Assembly: GCF_038502225.1 (NCBI RefSeq)
Contig: NC_091382.1
Span: 12,947,183 to 13,011,182, forward strand
Direction of reading: 5' to 3'
DNA length: 64,000 bases
DNA from: Cherax quadricarinatus
Lineage: Eukaryota; Arthropoda; Malacostraca; Decapoda; Parastacidae
A model generated the notes under the pieces. The model saw only the letters and a list, made by a program, of their open reading frames with translations. It had not been told where the DNA came from and made no database searches. Shown here in pieces: positions 46,322 to 57,323 of this stretch (position 1 is its first letter; each line of letters opens with the position of its first letter). Made by a program: the position numbers and the translations under genes.

Positions 46322-46642
46322 AGATAATGTGAGAGACAGGAAGAGAGAGACAAACGTCAGTGTTACCTGTGTTTATTATTCATTAATAATAATGTGAGAG
46401 ACAGGAAGAGAGAGACAGACGTCAGTGTTACCTGTGTTTATTATTCATTAATAATAATGTGAGAGACAGGAAGAGAGAGACAGACGTCAGTGTTAACTGT
46501 GTTTATTATTCATTAATAATAATGTGAGAGGCAGGAAGAGAGAGACAGACGTCAGTGTTAACTGTGTTTATTATTCATTAATAATAATGTGAGAGACAGG
46601 AAGAGAGAGACAGACGTCAGTGTTAACTGTGTTTATTATTCA
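46322..46642. repeat. 65-bp tandem repeat, five copies
   Basis: GTGAGAGACAGGAAGAGAGA recurs at 46,329, 46,394, 46,459, 46,524 and 46,589, an exact 65-bp step. Copies differ by a few bases (ACAGG/GCAGG, ACCTG/AACTG). The unit contains GACGTCAGTGTTA and TTTATTATTCATTAATAAT. The flanks 46,242-46,321 and 46,643-46,749 hold nothing recognisable. Confidence 0.9.
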
Positions 46643-46780
46643 TCTGATGTTTGATACTTGTATATTTATTCAATGTTTACTATGAAGGCAGTTGTGAAAA
46701 AAACGAAAGTTCTTTACATTGTAAATTGTTAAATAATTTGTTAGTTATGTGGAGGATATACCTAGAGAGAGTTTCGGGGG

Positions 46781-48534
46781 TCAACGCCCCCGTGGCTCAG
46801 TCTGTGACCAAGCCTCATGGTTTATCAGGGCCTGATCAACCAGGCTGTTACTGTTGGCTGCATACATCCCAACGTACGAACCACAGCCCAACTGGTCAGG
46901 TACCGACTTTAGGTGCCTGTCCAGTGCCTTCTTGAAGACTGCCAGGGGTCTATTGGTAATCCCCCTTATATATGCTAGGAGACAGTTGAACAGTCTTGGG
47001 TCTCTGACACTTACTGTGTTGTCTCTTAACGTGCTAGTGACACCCCTGCTTTTCATTGGGGGATGTTGCATCGTCTGCTGAGTGTTTTGCTTTCGTAGTG
47101 AGTGATTTTCGTGTGCAAGTTCGGTACTAGTCCCTCTAGGATTTTCCAGGTGTATATAATCATGTGTTTCTCCCGCCTGCGTTCCAGGGAGTACAGGTTC
47201 AGGAACTTCAAATATTCCCAGTAATTCGTGTGTTTTATCCCAGTTATATGTGTCGTGAATGTTCTCTGTACATTTTCTAGGTCGGCAATTTCACCTGCCT
47301 TGAAAGGTGCTGTTAGTGTGCGGCAATATTCCAGCGTAGATAGAACAAGTGACCTGAAGAGTGTCATCATGGGCTTGTCATCCCTAGTTTTGAAGGTTCT
47401 CATTATCCATCCTGTCATTTTTCTAGCAAATGCGATTGATACAATGTTATGGTCCTTGAAGGTGAGATCCTCTAACATTATCACTCCCTGGACTTTGACA
47501 TTAGATTTTCGCTCTATTGTGTGGTTTGAATATGTTTTATTCTCCGATATAATTTTAATTTTCTCACGTTTACCGTATCGGAGTAATTGAAATTTCTCGT
47601 CATTGAACTTCATGTTGTTTTCTGCAGCCCATTTAAAGATTTGGTTGATGTCCACCTGGAGCCTTGCAGAGTCTCCAATGGAGGACACTGTCATGAAAAT
47701 TCGGGTGTCATCTGCAAAGGAAGTCACAGTGCAGTTCCTGACATCCTTGTCTATGTCATGTATGAGGCTAAGGAATAGGATGAGAGTGAGTGCTGTGCCT
47801 TGTGGAACAGAGCTTTTCACCTTAGCTGCCTCAGAGTTTACTCTGTTCACTACGACTCTTTGTGTTCTGTTTGTTAGGAAATTATAGATCCATCTACCAA
47901 CTTTCCCTGTTTTTCCTTTATCACGCATTTTGTGCGTTATTACAACATGGTCACACTTGTCAAAGGCTTTCGCAATCTGTGTATACTACATCTGTGTTTG
48001 TCTTCTAGAGCATCCAAGATATTGTCATAGTGGTCAAGTAGCTGGGACAGGCAGGAGCAACCTGCTCTAAATCCATATTGCCCTGGGTCGTGTAATTTAT
48101 GGGTATTTAGATGAGTGGCTGTGTTGCTTCTTAGAACCCCTTCAAAGATTTTTATGATGTGGGATGTTAGCGCTATTGGTCTGTAGTTCTTTGCTGTACA
48201 GTGTACAGTGGGGCTATGTCTTTTGCTTTTAGTAACTGTGAGACGAACCCTGTGTCAGTGCACTCTCTCCATAGGATGTTAAAGCACATGATAGGGGTTT
48301 CTTGCAGTTCTTGATGAACACGGAGTTCCATGAGTCTGGTCCTGGGGCAGAGTGCGTGGACATGTCATTTATCGCCTTTTCGAAGTCATTTGGGAGCACG
48401 ATAATATCAGATAGGTTTGAGTCTACCAAATTCTGTGTCTTGCTCATATAAAATTCATTTTGGTCCTCGGCTCTCAGTCTGGTTAGCGGCTCAATAAAAG
48501 CCAAGTCATATTGGAACTTGAGTAGGTCATTCAT
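46781..48534 (-). pseudogene. CCCH-LINE copy B reverse transcriptase, frameshifted
   Basis: Pieces at 48,534-48,229, 47,928-47,053 and 47,071-46,781 together match the RT and C-terminal region. TSFADDTR keeps both catalytic aspartates and SSVPQGTAL keeps the template-grip block. The section between 47,929 and 48,229, which should hold the first catalytic Asp, is disrupted by small deletions and stops. A further frame change near 47,060 affects the C-terminal domain. Confidence 0.8.
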
Positions 48535-49520
48535 TAATTTTTGTCATCAGTGTAGGACCCATCTCGTATAACAGGGGCCCAATACTGGATGCTGTTCTTG
48601 ACTTTTATTTGGCATAAGAAAAGAAATATTTCGATTTCATTTATAGCTTTTATTTCTTTATGTGTTTCTTGATTCCTGTAAGATTCCTTTAGCTTAACTT
48701 CGATGTTTGCTATTTCTCTGACCAGTGCCTCCCTTCGTATTGCAGATATATTGGCCTCTTTTAGCCGGTCTGTTACTCTTTGCTTTCGCCTGTATAGGAA
48801 GCGTCTTTCTCTTTCTAGTTTACATCTTCTCCTTTTCCTTATAGGAATATGATTTGAGCATACCTCGAGTGCCACAGAGCTAGTTTGTTCTAGACATAAG
48901 TTTGGATCCGTGTTGCTTAGGATATTTTCCCAGTTTATATCATTTAGGACCTGGTTGACTTGATCCCACTTTATGTTTCTGTTATTGAAGTTGATTTTGG
49001 TGAAGGGTCTCTCGTGACTAGTCACATTTTGTCGGTCTGGGGCTCCGCACATACATGTCTGAACCTCTATTATGTTGCGATCTGAGTATATTGTTTTTGA
49101 TATGGTGACATTGCGTATCAGATGATCATTGTTAGTGAAGATGAGGTGCAGCGTATTCTCCAATCTTGTAGGCTCTATTATGTGCTGGTTTAAGGTGAAT
49201 ATGGTGAAGAGATTTAAAAGCTCGTGTGTGTGCGAGTTTTCTTCTGAGCTGCCTCCTGGTGTTATCTCTACTGTAACATCATTTGCTACATGCCTCCATT
49301 TTAGGTGCTTTAGGGTGAAATCTGCCATGAACAAGATGTTGGGGGCAGGAGCAGAAAAATTTTCCATATAGTAGTTTATTTTCAAAAGCTGCTTCTGAAA
49401 TTGCTGGGAAGTTGCATCCAGAGGCTTGTATACAACCACAGTGACCATGTTTTGGTTCTCGATCTTTACTGCCAAAACTTCAACCACATTATTTGAGGGA
49501 TTTAGTAGTTCTGAGCACAT
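48534..49520 (-). pseudogene. CCCH-LINE copy B endonuclease with altered active site
   Basis: An open frame of 328 codons covers the endonuclease and the basic linker. Compared with the intact copy, the catalytic block GDFN reads ADFT, TLDLIF reads TLHLIF and SDH reads SDR, so three conserved positions including the catalytic His are changed. The linker (KRRRCKLERERRFLYRRKQ) is strongly basic and is followed by SIQYWAPVIRDGSYTDD, where a stop ends the frame. The enzyme would nick target DNA in an active element; here it must be inactive. Confidence 0.8.
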
Positions 49521-49630
49521 CAGTGACTCTGTGATATACAGACCAACCTCCCACCTTTTGCCTGTTTACTCTGTTGCATCTGTGTAAGTTATAACCCGGA
49601 TCCATATTTCATTGTCAAGGTGATCCTTTA

Positions 49631-50071
49631 ACAAATCATGTTTCTTTTTCTACTATGTATTTCAATGCTGAGAATTTGTTACTCAAGTTGTGGGGTAAGT
49701 AAAATATACCATTTAAATTATATTACACTCATATTGACTATCCTTGGGGCCTCTTTTACATCTCAGAGAAGATTACAACTGTTTTGCAAGATTTAGTTTG
49801 CAAGACATGTTGCATCGTCTGCTGAGTCTTTTGCTTTCTTGCAAGATTTATTTAGCAAGACACTGAATGTTTTGATCTTGAAACTTCAAGATAAAAAATG
49901 AATTAGAATCGTTTACAATATTTCATGATCGAACTGTAGTAATGAACGTTTTACAGAGGAAAACTAAAAAGTTGCTTTCACTCTCTTGATCTTTGAGTCA
50001 TAACAGCGAGACAAAATACTCAGGAAACAACTCATAGTTATAAATATTAAGAACAAAGTTGTCTCTACAAA
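49631..50071. other. Unassigned sequence with a templated LINE fragment
   Basis: No gene is seen. At about 49,807-49,838 a stretch matches CCCH-LINE sequence (TGTTGCATCGTCTGCTGAGT followed by CTTTTGCTTTC). On both sides lie near-identical direct repeats of about 23 bp (TTGCAAGATTTAGTTTGCAA at about 49,783 and TTGCAAGATTTATTTAGCAA at about 49,839). Confidence 0.6.
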
Positions 50072-50445
50072 CGTAAATATTGGCGGCCATTATATGAGAG
50101 AGTGTTTATCTCTACCAACGTAAACATTGGCGGCCATTATATGAGGGAGTGTTTATCTCTACCTATGTAAACATTGGCGGCCATTATATGAGGGAGTGTT
50201 TATCTGTACCTATGTAAACAATGGCTGCCATTATATGAGGGAGTGTTTATCTGTACCTATGTAAACAATGGCTGCCATTATATGAGGGAGAGTTTATCTG
50301 TACCTATGTAAACAATGGCTGCCATTATATGAGGGAGTGTTTATCTCTACCAACGTAAACATTGGCGGCCATTATATGAGGGAGTGTTTATCTCTACCTA
50401 CATAAACATTGGCGGCCATTATATGAGGGAATGTTTGCCTACGTA
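50072..50445. repeat. 47-bp tandem repeat, eight copies
   Basis: GGCGGCCATTATATGAG or its GGCTGCC variant recurs at 50,082, 50,129, 50,176, 50,223, 50,270, 50,317, 50,364 and 50,411, an exact 47-bp step. The GGCTGCC subtype occupies the three central copies. Each unit contains GTAAACA and GTTTATCTCTACC. Confidence 0.9.
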
Positions 50446-50553
50446 AACATAAGAAAGTTACATAAACTTGCTGAAATGATAAACACTGTAATCTCTTTCT
50501 GAATTTTTGCAAGAAAGTTATAGTTTATAATTAATTTTCCTCACCTTTTACAG

Positions 50554-50587
50554 AAAGAAAAAGATCATGACTTCTCTGCTACAGCGG
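50554..50587 (+). CDS. Candidate 34-nt internal exon of a host gene
   Basis: A strong acceptor (TTTTCCTCACCTTTTACAG at 50,535-50,553) is followed 34 nt later by a strong donor (CGG|GTGAGT at 50,588). The exon reads KEKDHDFSATA plus one base. It is in phase with the candidate exon ending at 12,028, so the joined frame passes through without a stop. No other exon was found before the window end. The pairing with exon 1 is inference and either site could be chance. Confidence 0.3.
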
Positions 50588-50672
50588 GTGAGTAATATGC
50601 ACTTTTTACTTCTTAAAATACCTGTGTATAACAACTGGGATAATGCAAGTGTCAGTTGATGTCCCGTCCATG

Positions 50673-51056
<384 letters not shown>

Positions 51057-51061
<5 letters not shown>

Positions 51062-51115
51062 GTTGTTGGGTTGGTGCTGCTTAAGTATCATGTAGCACCA
51101 ACCCAACAACACAGG
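51057..51115. repeat. Perfect hairpin, 22-bp arms and 15-nt loop
   Basis: CCTGTGTTGTTGGGTTGGTG (51,057 onward, 22 bp in all) is perfectly complementary to 51,094-51,115. The loop is 51,079-51,093. It sits exactly where the left inverted-repeat arm meets the CR1-like LINE. Confidence 0.9.
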
Positions 51116-51168
51116 AAGGGACTGAAGGAAGGAAAACTCCACGGGAAGAAACTAAAACACATCAGAGG

Positions 51169-51654
51169 ATGCAATGGGAGTCACAGTGGGAGGTGGAAAG
51201 GGAGAGATCCGTGTTTGTCTATGGGCTAGACGAAGCTAAAGGGGAAACTTATGATGAAAGAAAGCAGGAGGAGAAAAAAGCGATTGAAGATATCATGAAG
51301 GTGATAGGCGAGGGGGACATGACCCAGGTGGCAAATTTTCAGAGAATTGGGTGGTTCACAAAGAAAAGGAATCGGCCTCTCAAAGTAATTTTCAAAGCAG
51401 AATCAACCCGAACCATGATCCTGCAGGAGAAAGCACGGCTGAGAGGCAAGCAGGAGTTCCGGAGTGTGTACCTCGATCGAGACAGAACACAGGACGAAAG
51501 GAAGGCAATGAAAGAGAGAGTTCAAAAACGAAAGGAGAAATGGGAGGAAATGAAAAAGGAGAGCAGAATAACCCAGGATCAAATGGAAGGACAAGCACAC
51601 CCCCCAGAAACACCTGCAGAAGGACTCCAGCCACGACATCCCCAAGGCAACTGA
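51169..51654 (+). CDS. CR1-like ORF1 C-terminal part
   Basis: A 161-codon frame beginning at the ATG at 51,169. SVFVYGLDE near the start, followed by a charged helical region and RRIG/LKVIF-like strands (FQRIGWFTKKRNRPLKVIF), resembles the RNA-binding core of LINE ORF1 proteins. The rest is very rich in Lys, Glu and Arg and likely forms a coiled or disordered tail. The start is probably internal to a longer original ORF1, since the copy seems 5'-truncated or altered at the hairpin. The function as an RNA-binding chaperone is inferred from the family. It ends just before the ORF2 coding region in another frame. Confidence 0.5.
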   Translation: MQWESQWEVERERSVFVYGLDEAKGETYDERKQEEKKAIEDIMKVIGEGDMTQVANFQRIGWFTKKRNRPLKVIFKAESTRTMILQEKARLRGKQEFRSVYLDRDRTQDERKAMKERVQKRKEKWEEMKKESRITQDQMEGQAHPPETPAEGLQPRHPQGN

Positions 51655-54602
51655 ACAATGCAAACCAACCATCACACACCGATCCCTCTGTTTCCACCCC
51701 CCACACCACAGTTACAGTATTAGAACAAAAGTTGAAGGTTTGGTACACAAATGCAGATGGATTAACGAATAAACATGAGGAATGGCAAGAAGGAATCAAT
51801 GAGAAGTCCCCAGACATCATAGCAGTTACAGAAACAAAACTCACGGAGACAATAACAGATGCAATCTTCCCACCAGGATACCAGATCATGAGGAAAGATA
51901 GAAGGGGCAGGGGGGGAGGTGGGGTTGATCTGCTCGTAAAAAACAGATGGAAATTCGAGAAAATGGAAGGCACAGATGAAACAGGAGAAAGAGACTACAT
52001 AGCAGGTACACTTCAGTCTGGGGAACACAAAGTGGTCATTGCAGTGATGTATAATCCACCACAGAACTGCAGGAGGCCAAGAGAGGAATATGAAGAGAGC
52101 AACAGAGCAATGGTGGACACACTTGCTGAGGTGGCAAGAAGAGCTCATTCCAGCAGAGCAAAGTTGCTGGTTATGGGGCATTTCAACCACAGGGAGATCG
52201 ACTGGGAAAACCTGGGGCAACATGGGGGTCCCGAAACATGGAGAGCCAGGATGTTGGACGTGGTGCTGGAAAACCTCATGCACCAACATGTTAAGGACAC
52301 TACCAGAGTGAGAGGGGAGGATGAACCAGCAAGATTGGACCTTGTGTTCACCCTGGGCAGCTCAGACATTGAGGACATCAAGTATGGGAGTCCCATAGGA
52401 GCTAGCGACCACGTGGTTCTGTGCTTTGAATACATAGTAGAGCTGCAAGTGGAGAGAATAACAGGAGTTGAATGGGAAAAGCCTGACTGTAAAAGAGGGG
52501 ACTACATAGGGTTGAAGAACTTCCTGCGGGAGGTCCAGTGGGACAGAGAACTGGCAGAATTGCCAGTAAATGAAATGATGCAATATGTAACAACAAAATG
52601 CAAGGAGGCAGTGGAAAAGTTTATTCCCAAGGGCAACAGTAACAACGGGAAGCCCAGAACGAGCCCCTGGTTTACCCGACGGTGTAAGGAGGCAAAAACA
52701 AAGTGCAATAGAGAATGGAAAAAGTACAGAAGGCAGAGAACACACGAAAATAGGGAGATCAGTCGCAGAGCCAGGAATGAGTATGCACAGGTAAGGAGGG
52801 AGGCCCAGCGACAGTATGAAAATTACATAGCATCGAGAATCAAGACTGACCCGAAACTGTTGTATAGCCACATCAGGAGGAAGACAACAGTCAAAGACCA
52901 GGTGATCAGATTAAGGACAGAAGGTGGAGAACTCACAAGAAATGATCAGGAGGTATGTGAGAAGCTGAACAGGAGATTTAAGGAAGTTTTTACAGTAGAG
53001 ACAGGAAGGTATGTGGGAAGACAGCACAGAAGGGAACATCAAGAGGGAATATACCAACAAGTGTTGGATGACATACGAACAACTGAGGAGGAGGTGAAGA
53101 AGCTCTTAAGTGACCTTGACACCTCAAAGGCGATGGGACCGGACAACATCTCCCCATGGGTCCTTAGAGAAGGAGCAGAGATGCTGTGCGTGCCTCTAAC
53201 CACAATCTTCAACACATCCCTTGAAACTGGGCAACTACCTGAGAAATGGAAGACAGCTAATGTAGTCCCCATATTTAAGAAAGGAAACAGAAACGAGGCA
53301 CTAAACTACAGACCTGTGTCTCTGACATGCATTGTGTGCAAAGTCATGGAGAAGATTATCAGGAGGAGAGTGGTCGAACACCTGGAAAGGAACAAGATTA
53401 TAAATGAAAACCAGCATGGGTTCATGGAAGGCAAATCCTGTATCACAAACCTCCTGGAGTTTTATGACAAGGTAACAGAAGTAAGACACGAGAGAGAGGG
53501 GTGGGTAGATTGCGTTTTCCTAGACTGCAGGAAGGCCTTTGACACAGTTCCCCACAAGAGATTAGTGCAGAAGCTGGAGGATCAGGCGCATGTAAAAGGG
53601 AGGGCACTGCAATGGATAAGGGAATACCTGACAGGGAGGCAGCAACGAGTCATGGTCCGTGAAGAGGTATCACAGTGGGCGCCTGTTACGAGCGGGTTCC
53701 TACAGGGGTCAGTTCTAGGACCAGTGCTATTTTTGATATATGTGAACGACATGATGGAAGGAATAGACTCTGAAGTGTCCCTGTTCGCAGATGACGTGAA
53801 GTTGATGAGAAGAATTAAATCGGACGAGGATGAGGCAGGACTGCAAGGAGACCTGGACAGGCTGGACATGTGGTCCAGTAACTGGCTTCTCGAATTCAAT
53901 CCAGCCAAATGCAAAGTCATGAAGATTTGGGAGGGGCAAAGAAGACCGCAGACAGAGTATAGGCTAGGTGAACAAAGACTACAGACCTCACTCAGGGAGA
54001 AAGACCTTGGGGTGACCATAACACCGAGCACATCACCGGAGGCACACATCAACCAAATAACTGCTGCAGCATACGGGCGCCTGGCAAACCTGAGAATAGC
54101 GTTCCGATGCCTTAATAAGGAATCGTTCAAGACACTGTACACTGTGTATGTTAGGCCCATACTGGAGTATGCAGCACCAGTCTGGAACCCACACCTGGTC
54201 AAGCACGTCAAGAAGTTAGAGAAAGTACAAAGGTTTGCAACAAGGCTAGTCCCAGAGCTCAAGGGAATGTAGTACGAGGAAAGGTTAAGGGAAATCGGAC
54301 TGACGACACTGGAGGACAGAAGGGTCAGGGGAGACATGATAACGACATACAAGATACTGCGGGGAATAGACAAGGTGGACAGAGATAGGATGTTCCAGAG
54401 AGGGGACACAGGGACAAGGGGTCACAACTGGAAGCTGAAGACTCAGACGAGTCACAGGGACGTTAGGAAGTATTTCTTCAGTCATAGAGTTGTCAGCAAG
54501 TGGAATAGCCTAGCAAGTGAAGTAGTGGAGGCAGGAACCATACATAGTTTTAAGAAGAGGTATGACAAAGCTCAGGAAGCAGAGAGAGAGAGGACCCAGT
54601 AG
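51655..54602 (+). pseudogene. CR1-like ORF2 (endonuclease + RT) with a single nonsense codon
   Basis: The frame is open from 51,351 to a TAG at 54,270-54,272 and then reopens in the same frame to 54,602. I place the real start near the ORF1 stop because the first 100 codons are a low-complexity shadow of ORF1. Endonuclease: VWYTNADGLTN, VTETKLTE, a block that reads GHFN where GDFN is expected (His codon 52,179-52,181), and ASDH near 52,405. RT: NYRPVSLTCI, VFLDCRKAFDTVPH, FLQGSVLGP (VPQG in copy 2) and FADDVKLM. C-terminus: SYEERLREIG-type region after the stop. Copy 2 has TCG where this copy has TAG. Loss of the catalytic Asp in the endonuclease and the stop both predict inactivity. Confidence 0.85.
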
Positions 54603-54677
54603 CGATCAGTGAAGAGGCGGGGCCAGGAGCTGAGTCTCGACCCCTGCAACCACAATTAGGTGAGCAATTAGGTGAGT

Positions 54678-54953
54678 ACAGGAGTCACCTGATTTCATCG
54701 TCTACCAGTCCTCATCATAGGTAGAGGTTGTTTTGATAAGGACCTGCCTCGCATGGACCAGTAGGCCTTCTACAGTGTTCCTCCATTCTTATGTTCTTAT
54801 GACATTCCTCAGGTCACGTGCGTCACATCTCACTCTCCGCCTATATATATAATGTCTTTCTACCTCTGTATGTTAGAAGTGATCAAGGTCCCAGGACCGA
54901 AACGTTTTCTAATAAATATGTTATAGTGTTTGCTTACGTGTCTTTCTAAACCA
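54678..54953 (+). repeat. Right arm of the 276-bp inverted repeat
   Basis: It is the inverted partner of 50,786-51,061. It begins directly after the CR1-like 3' end and runs to TTTCTAAACC. It contains ATAAGGACCTGCCTCGCATG, a region with TTCTTATGTTCTTATG, then CTCACTCTCCGCC, TATATATA at 54,842, the hammerhead-like motif and AATAAA at 54,911. About 30 bp of other sequence separates it from the next AT tract. Confidence 0.9.
54873..54912 (+). ncRNA. Degenerate type I hammerhead-like motif (right arm)
   Basis: Stem I is TTAGAA (54,873-54,878) with TTCTAA (54,907-54,912). The core is TGATCAA (54,880-54,886), stem II is GGTCC/GGACC, then GAAA and CGTT (54,899-54,906). Stem sequences differ completely from the 6.2-kb motif while the core and GAAACGTT are conserved, which is the covariation expected of a real RNA fold. 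The G8 equivalent is C, so activity is doubtful. Confidence 0.55.
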
Positions 54954-54983
54954 ACTTGTCGGTATTTATTACCAAGGTTTATA

Positions 54984-54985
<2 letters not shown>

Positions 54986-55079
<94 letters not shown>

Positions 55080-55098
55080 ATAAATATATATAAATTTA

Positions 55099-55165
<67 letters not shown>
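54986..55165. repeat. Two (AT)n microsatellites with a short interruption
   Basis: AT tracts at about 54,986-55,076 and 55,102-55,165 are split by about 25 bp of A/T-only sequence. The second tract abuts the 3' end of the RTE element. Confidence 0.95.
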
Positions 55166-55168
<3 letters not shown>

Positions 55169-55422
55169 ATTTTTTTTTTATTATCACACTGGCCGATTCC
55201 CACCAAGGCAGGGTGGCCCGAAAAAGAAAAACTTTCACCATCATTCACTCCACCACTGTCTTGCCAGAAGGGTGCTTTACACTACAGTTTTTAAACTGCA
55301 ACATTAACACCCCTCCTTCAGAGTGCAGGCACTGTACTTCCCATCTCCAGGACTCAAGTCCGGCCTGCCGGTTTCCCTGAACCCCTTCATGAATGTTACT
55401 TTGCTCACACTCCAACAGCACG

Positions 55423-57323
55423 TCAAGTATTAAAAACCATTTGTCTCCATTCACTCCTATCAAACACGCTCACGCATGCCTGCTGGAAGTCCAAGCCCCT
55501 CGCACACAAAACCTCCTTTACCCCCTCCCTCCAACCTTTTCTAGGCCGACCCCTACCCCGCCTTCCTTCCACTAAAGACTGATACACTCTTGAAGTCACT
55601 CTGTTTCGCTCCATTCTCTCTACATGTCCGAACCACCTCAACAACCCTTCCTCAGCCCTCTGGACAACAGTTTTGGTAATCCCGCACCTCCTCCTAACTT
55701 CCAAACTACGAATTCTCTGCATTATATTCACACCACACATTGCTCTCAGACATGACATCTCCACTGCCTCCAGCCTTCTCCTCGCTGCAACATTCATCAC
55801 CCATGCTTCACACCCATATAAGAGCGTTGGTAAAACTATACTCTCATACATTCCCCTCTTTGCCTCCAAGGACAAAGTTCTTTGTCTCCACAGACTCCTA
55901 AGTGCACCACTCAACCTTTTCCCCTCATCAATTCTATGATTCACGTCATCTTTCATAGGCCCATCCGCTGACACGTCCACTCCCAAATATCTGAATACAT
56001 TCACCTCCTCCATACTCTCTCCCTCCAATTTGATATCAAATCTTTCATCACCTAATCTTTTTGTTATGCTCATTACCTTAGTCTTTCCTGTATTCACTTT
56101 TAATTTTCTTCTTTTGCACACCCTACCAAATTCATCCACCAATCTCTGCAACTTCTCTTCAGAATCTTCTAAGAGCACAGTGTCATCAGCAAAGAGCAAC
56201 TGTGACAACTCCCACTTTATGTGTGATTCTTTATCTTTTAACTCCACGCCTCTTGCCAAGACCCTCGCATATACTTCTCTTACAACCCCATCTATAAATA
56301 TATTAAACAACCACGGTGACATCACACATCCTTGTCTAAGGCCTACTTTTAATGGGAAATAATTTCCCTCTTTCCTATGTACTTGTCTAAGGCCTACTTT
56401 TACTGGGAAATAATTTCCCTCTTTCCTACTTACTCTAACGTGAGCCTCACTATCCTCGTAAAAACTCTTCACTGCTTTCAGTAACCTTCCTCCTACACCA
56501 TTCACCTGCAACATAACTGCCACATTGCCCCCCTATCCACCCTGTCATACGTCTTTTCCAAATCCATAAATGCCACAAAGACCTCTTTAGCCTTATCTAA
56601 ATACTGTTCACTTATATGTTTCACTGTAAACACCTGGTCCACACACCCCCTACCTTTCCTGAAGCCTCCTTCTTCATCTGCTATCCTATTCTCCGTCTTA
56701 ATTCTTTCAATAATAACTCTACCATACACTTTACCAGGTATACTCAACAGACTTATTCCCCTATAATTCTTGCACTCTCTTTTGTCCCCTTTGCCTTTAT
56801 ACAAAGGAACTATGCATGCTCTCTGCCAATCCCTAGGTACCTTACCCTCTTCCATACATTTATTAAATAATTGCACCAACCACTCCAAAACTATATCCCC
56901 ACCTGCTTTTAAAATTTCTATCTTTATCCCATCAATCCCGGCTGCCTTACCCCCTTTCATTTTACCTACTGCCTCACGAACTTCCCCCACACTCACAACT
57001 GGCTCTTCCTCACTCATACAAGATGTTATTCCTCCTTGCCCTATACACGAAATCACAGCTTCCCTATCTTCATCAACATTTAACAATTCCTCAAAATATT
57101 CCCTCCATCTTCCCAATACCTCTAACTCTCCATTTAATAAATCTCCTCTCCTATTTTTAACTGACAAATCCTTTTGTTCTCTAGGCTTCCTTAACTTGTT
57201 AATCTCACTCCAAAACTTTTTCTTATTTTCAACAAAATTTGTTAATAACATCTCACCCACTCTCTCATTTGCTCTATTTTTACATTGCTTCACCACTCTC
57301 TTAACCTCTCTCTTTTTCTCCAT
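55423..57323 (-). pseudogene. RTE reverse transcriptase and C-terminal domain, frameshifted
   Basis: The frame 57,323-56,502 carries AAGIDGIKIEILK, NYRGISLLSIPGK, FRKGRGCVDQVF and FMDLEKTYDRVDRG, where Ala is usual before Tyr. A one-base shift near 56,515 moves to the frame 56,523-55,423, which carries GLRQGCVMSPWLF, LLFADDTVLLED with both catalytic aspartates, YLGVDVSADG, and the C-terminal RTE signature LRWFGHVERM followed by a basic RGRGRPRKGW. A 51-bp tandem duplication (56,331-56,381 and 56,382-56,432) inserts 17 residues just before GLRQGC. That insertion alone should damage the enzyme. Confidence 0.85.

Larger units (their letters stand above)
46750..49630 (-). mobile_element. CCCH-LINE copy B, inactive
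   Basis: A minus-strand copy running from the conserved 3' tail (46,752 onward) to about 49,630, where homology to the endonuclease region of the 61-64 kb copy ends. It is therefore 5'-truncated within the endonuclease. It is intermediate in age: blocks are easy to align with the intact copy, but stops, a frameshift and small deletions near 47.93-48.23 kb break ORF2. Confidence 0.85.
51116..54677 (+). mobile_element. CR1-like non-LTR retrotransposon, copy 1
   Basis: This plus-strand LINE has an ORF1 remnant, then an ORF2 with endonuclease and RT. It ends in two copies of the word CAATTAGGTGAG at about 54,652-54,676. A short tandem-word 3' end with no poly(A) is typical of the CR1/L2 group. 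The RT blocks NLLEFYDKVTE, DCRKAFDTVPH, QGSVLGPVLF and FADDVKL fit CR1-like elements. ORF2 is nearly intact apart from one stop. The element lies between 276-bp inverted repeats. Confidence 0.85.
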
